Assembly (NCBI RefSeq): GCF_040869045.1
Contig: NW_027137032.1
Coordinates: forward strand, 124,001-188,000
Direction of reading: 5' to 3'
Length of the DNA stretch: 64,000 nt
From: Eurosta solidaginis
Lineage: Eukaryota; Arthropoda; Insecta; Diptera; Tephritidae
Positions 61,801 to 64,000 of the stretch are shown here, piece after piece. The notes beneath the pieces were generated by a model. The model was not told the DNA's origin and searched no databases. It saw only the letters and a list, made by a program, of their open reading frames with translations. The translations under genes and the position numbers were made by a program. Numbering within the stretch: position 1 is the stretch's first letter; every line of letters begins with the position of its first letter.

Positions 61801-62050
61801 CTTTAAACAGTTTTAATAACTATCTCAAAAATTATCGCTCTGATGCAAACAACTGATGAGTTATCTACTTAAATATGATGAACAAAACGACTTACGTATT
61901 TTACACATGCTAACCTTTAGCCCGGTAAGCAAATTAAAAAAAAACGCAATATGTGGGCTACACGAGAACGGAGACGTCGAGTAACCAAAACAAATACGTT
62001 AAACAAATTCGTACACGTTATTTATCAATTTAACTCTAGAATTAAAGGAT
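55900..62050. repeat. Nested higher-order repeats, 10 and 6 monomers
   Basis: Markers TTAAAAGATA (55921, 58701), GTCGTGTAACC (about 56411, 58080, 59190, 60862), GAACAAAAGGAC (56869, 59651), AGAAGTAAAGG (57310, 60092, 61761) and AAATACGTT (several) recur at about 2782 bp (10 monomers) and about 1670 bp (6 monomers). A 10-monomer unit was duplicated and part of it was then copied again. Confidence 0.75.
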
Positions 62051-64000
62051 ATACAACGAGAAACAACGTTTGACAACCTTTAAACAGTTTTAATAACTAT
62101 CTCAAAAATTGTCGCTCTGATGCAAACAACTGATCAGTTATCTACTTAAATTTGATGAACAAAACGACTTACGTATTTTAAATATGCTAACCTTTAGCCC
62201 GGTAAGCAAATTAAAAAAAAAAACGCAATATGTAGGCTACACGAGAACGGAGACGTCGAGTAACCAAAACAAATGCGTTAAACAAATTCGTACACGTTAT
62301 TTATCAATTTAACTCTAGAATTAAAGGATATACAACGAGAAACAACGTTTGACAACCTTTAAACAGTTTTAATAACTATCTCAAAAATTGTCGCTCTGAT
62401 GCAAACAACTGATGAGTTATCTACTTAAATATGATGAACAAAACGACTTACGTATTTTAAACATGCTAACCTTTAGCCCGGTAAGCAAATTAAAAAAAAA
62501 CGCAATATGTAGGCTACACGAGAACGGAGACGTCGAGTAACCAAAACAAATGCGTTAAACAAATTCGTATACGTTATTTATCAATTTAACTCTAGAATTA
62601 AAGGATATACAACGAGAAACAACGTTTGACAACCTTTAAACAGTTTTAATAACTATCTCAAAAATTGTCGCTCTGATGCAAACAACTGATGAGTTATCTA
62701 CTTAAATATGATGAACAAAACGACTTACGTATTTTAAACATGCTAACCTTTAGACCGGTAAGCAAATTAAAAAAAAAAAACGCAATATGTAGGCTACACG
62801 AGAACGGAGACGTCGAGTAACCAAAACAAATGCGTTAAACAAATTCGTACACGTTATTTATCAATTTAACTCTAGAATTAAAGGATATACAACGAGAAAC
62901 AACGTTTGACAACCTTTAAACAGTTTTAATAACTATCTCAAAAATTATCGCTCTGATGGAAACAACTGATGAGTTATCTACTTAAATATGATGAACAAAA
63001 CGACTTACGTATTTTAAACATGCTAACCTTTAGCCCGGTAAGCAAATTAAAAAAAAACGCAATATGTGGGCTACACGAGAACGGAGACGTCGAGTAACCA
63101 AAACAAATGCGTTAAACAAATTCGTACACGTTATTTATCAATTTAACTCTAGAATTAAAGGATATACAACGAGAAACAACGTTTGATAACCTTTAAACAG
63201 TTTTAATAACTATCTCAAAAATTATCGCTCTGATGGAAACAACTGATGAGTTATCTACTTAAATATGATGAACAAAACGACTTACGTATTTTAAACATGC
63301 TAACCTTTAGCCCGGTAAGCAAATTAAAAAAAAAACGCAATATGTAGGCTACACGAGAACGGAGACGTCGAGTAACCAAAACAAATGCGTTAAACAAATT
63401 CGTACACGTTATTTTTCAATTTAACTCTAGAATTAAAGGATATACAACGAGAAACAACGTTTGACAACCTTTAAACAGTTTTAATAACTATCTCAAAAAT
63501 TATCGCTCTGATGCAAACAACTGATGAGTTATCTACTTAAATATGATGAACAAAACGACTTACGAATTTTAAACATGCTAACCTTTAGCCCGGTAAGCAA
63601 ATTAAAAAAAAAAACGCAATATGTAGGCTACACAAGAACGGAGACGTCGAGTAACCAAAACAAATGCGTCAAACAAATTCGTACACGTTATTTATCAATT
63701 TAACTCTAGAATTAAAGGATATACAACGAGAAACAACGTTTGACAACCTTTAAACAGTTTTAATAACTATCTCAAAAATTGTCGCTCTGATGCAAACAAC
63801 TGATGAGTTATCTACTTAAATTTGATGAACAAAACGACTTACGTATTTTAAACATGCTAACCTTTAGCCCGGTAAGCAAATTAAAAAAAAAACGCAATAT
63901 GTAGGCTACACGAGAACGGAGACGTCGAGTAACCAAAACAAATGCGTTAAACAAATTCGTACACGTTATTTATCAATTTAACTCTAGAATTAAAGGATAT

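Larger units (their letters stand above)
24376..64000. repeat. 278-bp satellite array, block 3 (about 142 monomers)
   Basis: Uninterrupted head-to-tail monomers to the end of the window, with no further insertion, inversion or gene. Single-base variants are shared between distant monomers in ordered sets, showing higher-order duplications (listed separately). From 24.38 to 27.03 kb the monomers carry many private one-base indels; after that indels outside the A-run are rare. Some monomers have TGGGC for TAGGC, which opens a meaningless 72-codon frame. Confidence 0.98.

Noticed and set aside
24376..64000. 72-codon frames in scattered satellite monomers as a repeated small gene
   Set aside because: The frame exists only where TAG reads TGG and the A-run has a suitable length. 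The 278-bp period is not a multiple of three and most monomers have the stop, so it is a by-product of monomer sequence.
24376..64000. CENP-B box in the monomer
   Set aside because: The nearest TTCG context (ATTCGTACACG) does not match the required spacing and CGGG end on either strand.
1..64000. Assignment to a particular fly family or species
   Set aside because: The gypsy and BEL types fit higher flies in general, but nothing here identifies a species without a database search of the satellite or LTRs.

Overview
The window looks like heterochromatin from an insect, most likely a brachyceran (higher) fly. The evidence is a very long AT-rich satellite array carrying young LTR retrotransposons of two insect-typical superfamilies (Ty3/gypsy with a SAP-domain Gag; BEL/Pao). 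I do not recognise the satellite and cannot name the species. I see no host gene, tRNA, rRNA, CRISPR or prokaryotic feature.

Layout: (1) 1-2094, satellite array with a 278-bp monomer. (2) 2095-10783, a composite gypsy insertion on the minus strand with three 681-bp LTRs and two internal regions (LTR-int-LTR-int-LTR). The unit repeats at exactly 4004 bp and one 4-bp target duplication (GTAT) flanks the whole composite. Each internal region keeps gag and RNase H-integrase but has lost protease and most of reverse transcriptase, so neither unit is autonomous. (3) 10784-14137, the satellite resumes. (4) 14138-24375, a BEL/Pao element on the plus strand, 10.2 kb, with 464/465-bp LTRs, a tRNA-Tyr-type primer site, a 2.8-kb leader packed with tandem repeats and splice-site-like sequences, gag-protease, a pol broken by several one-base frameshifts and one stop, and a GC-rich 1-kb segment after pol (env position) that encodes a second, divergent zinc-knuckle/protease module. 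A 5-bp target duplication (CATGC) flanks it. (5) 24376-64000, about 142 further satellite monomers with several local higher-order duplications (5, 6, 10, 11 and 16 monomers).

How the parts relate: the retroelements are parasites of the array. The middle gypsy LTR is a mosaic of the two outer LTRs in exactly the order expected from unequal crossing-over, the same process that makes the higher-order satellite blocks. Both elements landed within about 15 bp of each other in the monomer. One-base indels are concentrated between about 19.39 and 27.03 kb, crossing both BEL and satellite. This suggests a stretch of poor consensus quality, so the BEL pol breaks should be treated with caution.
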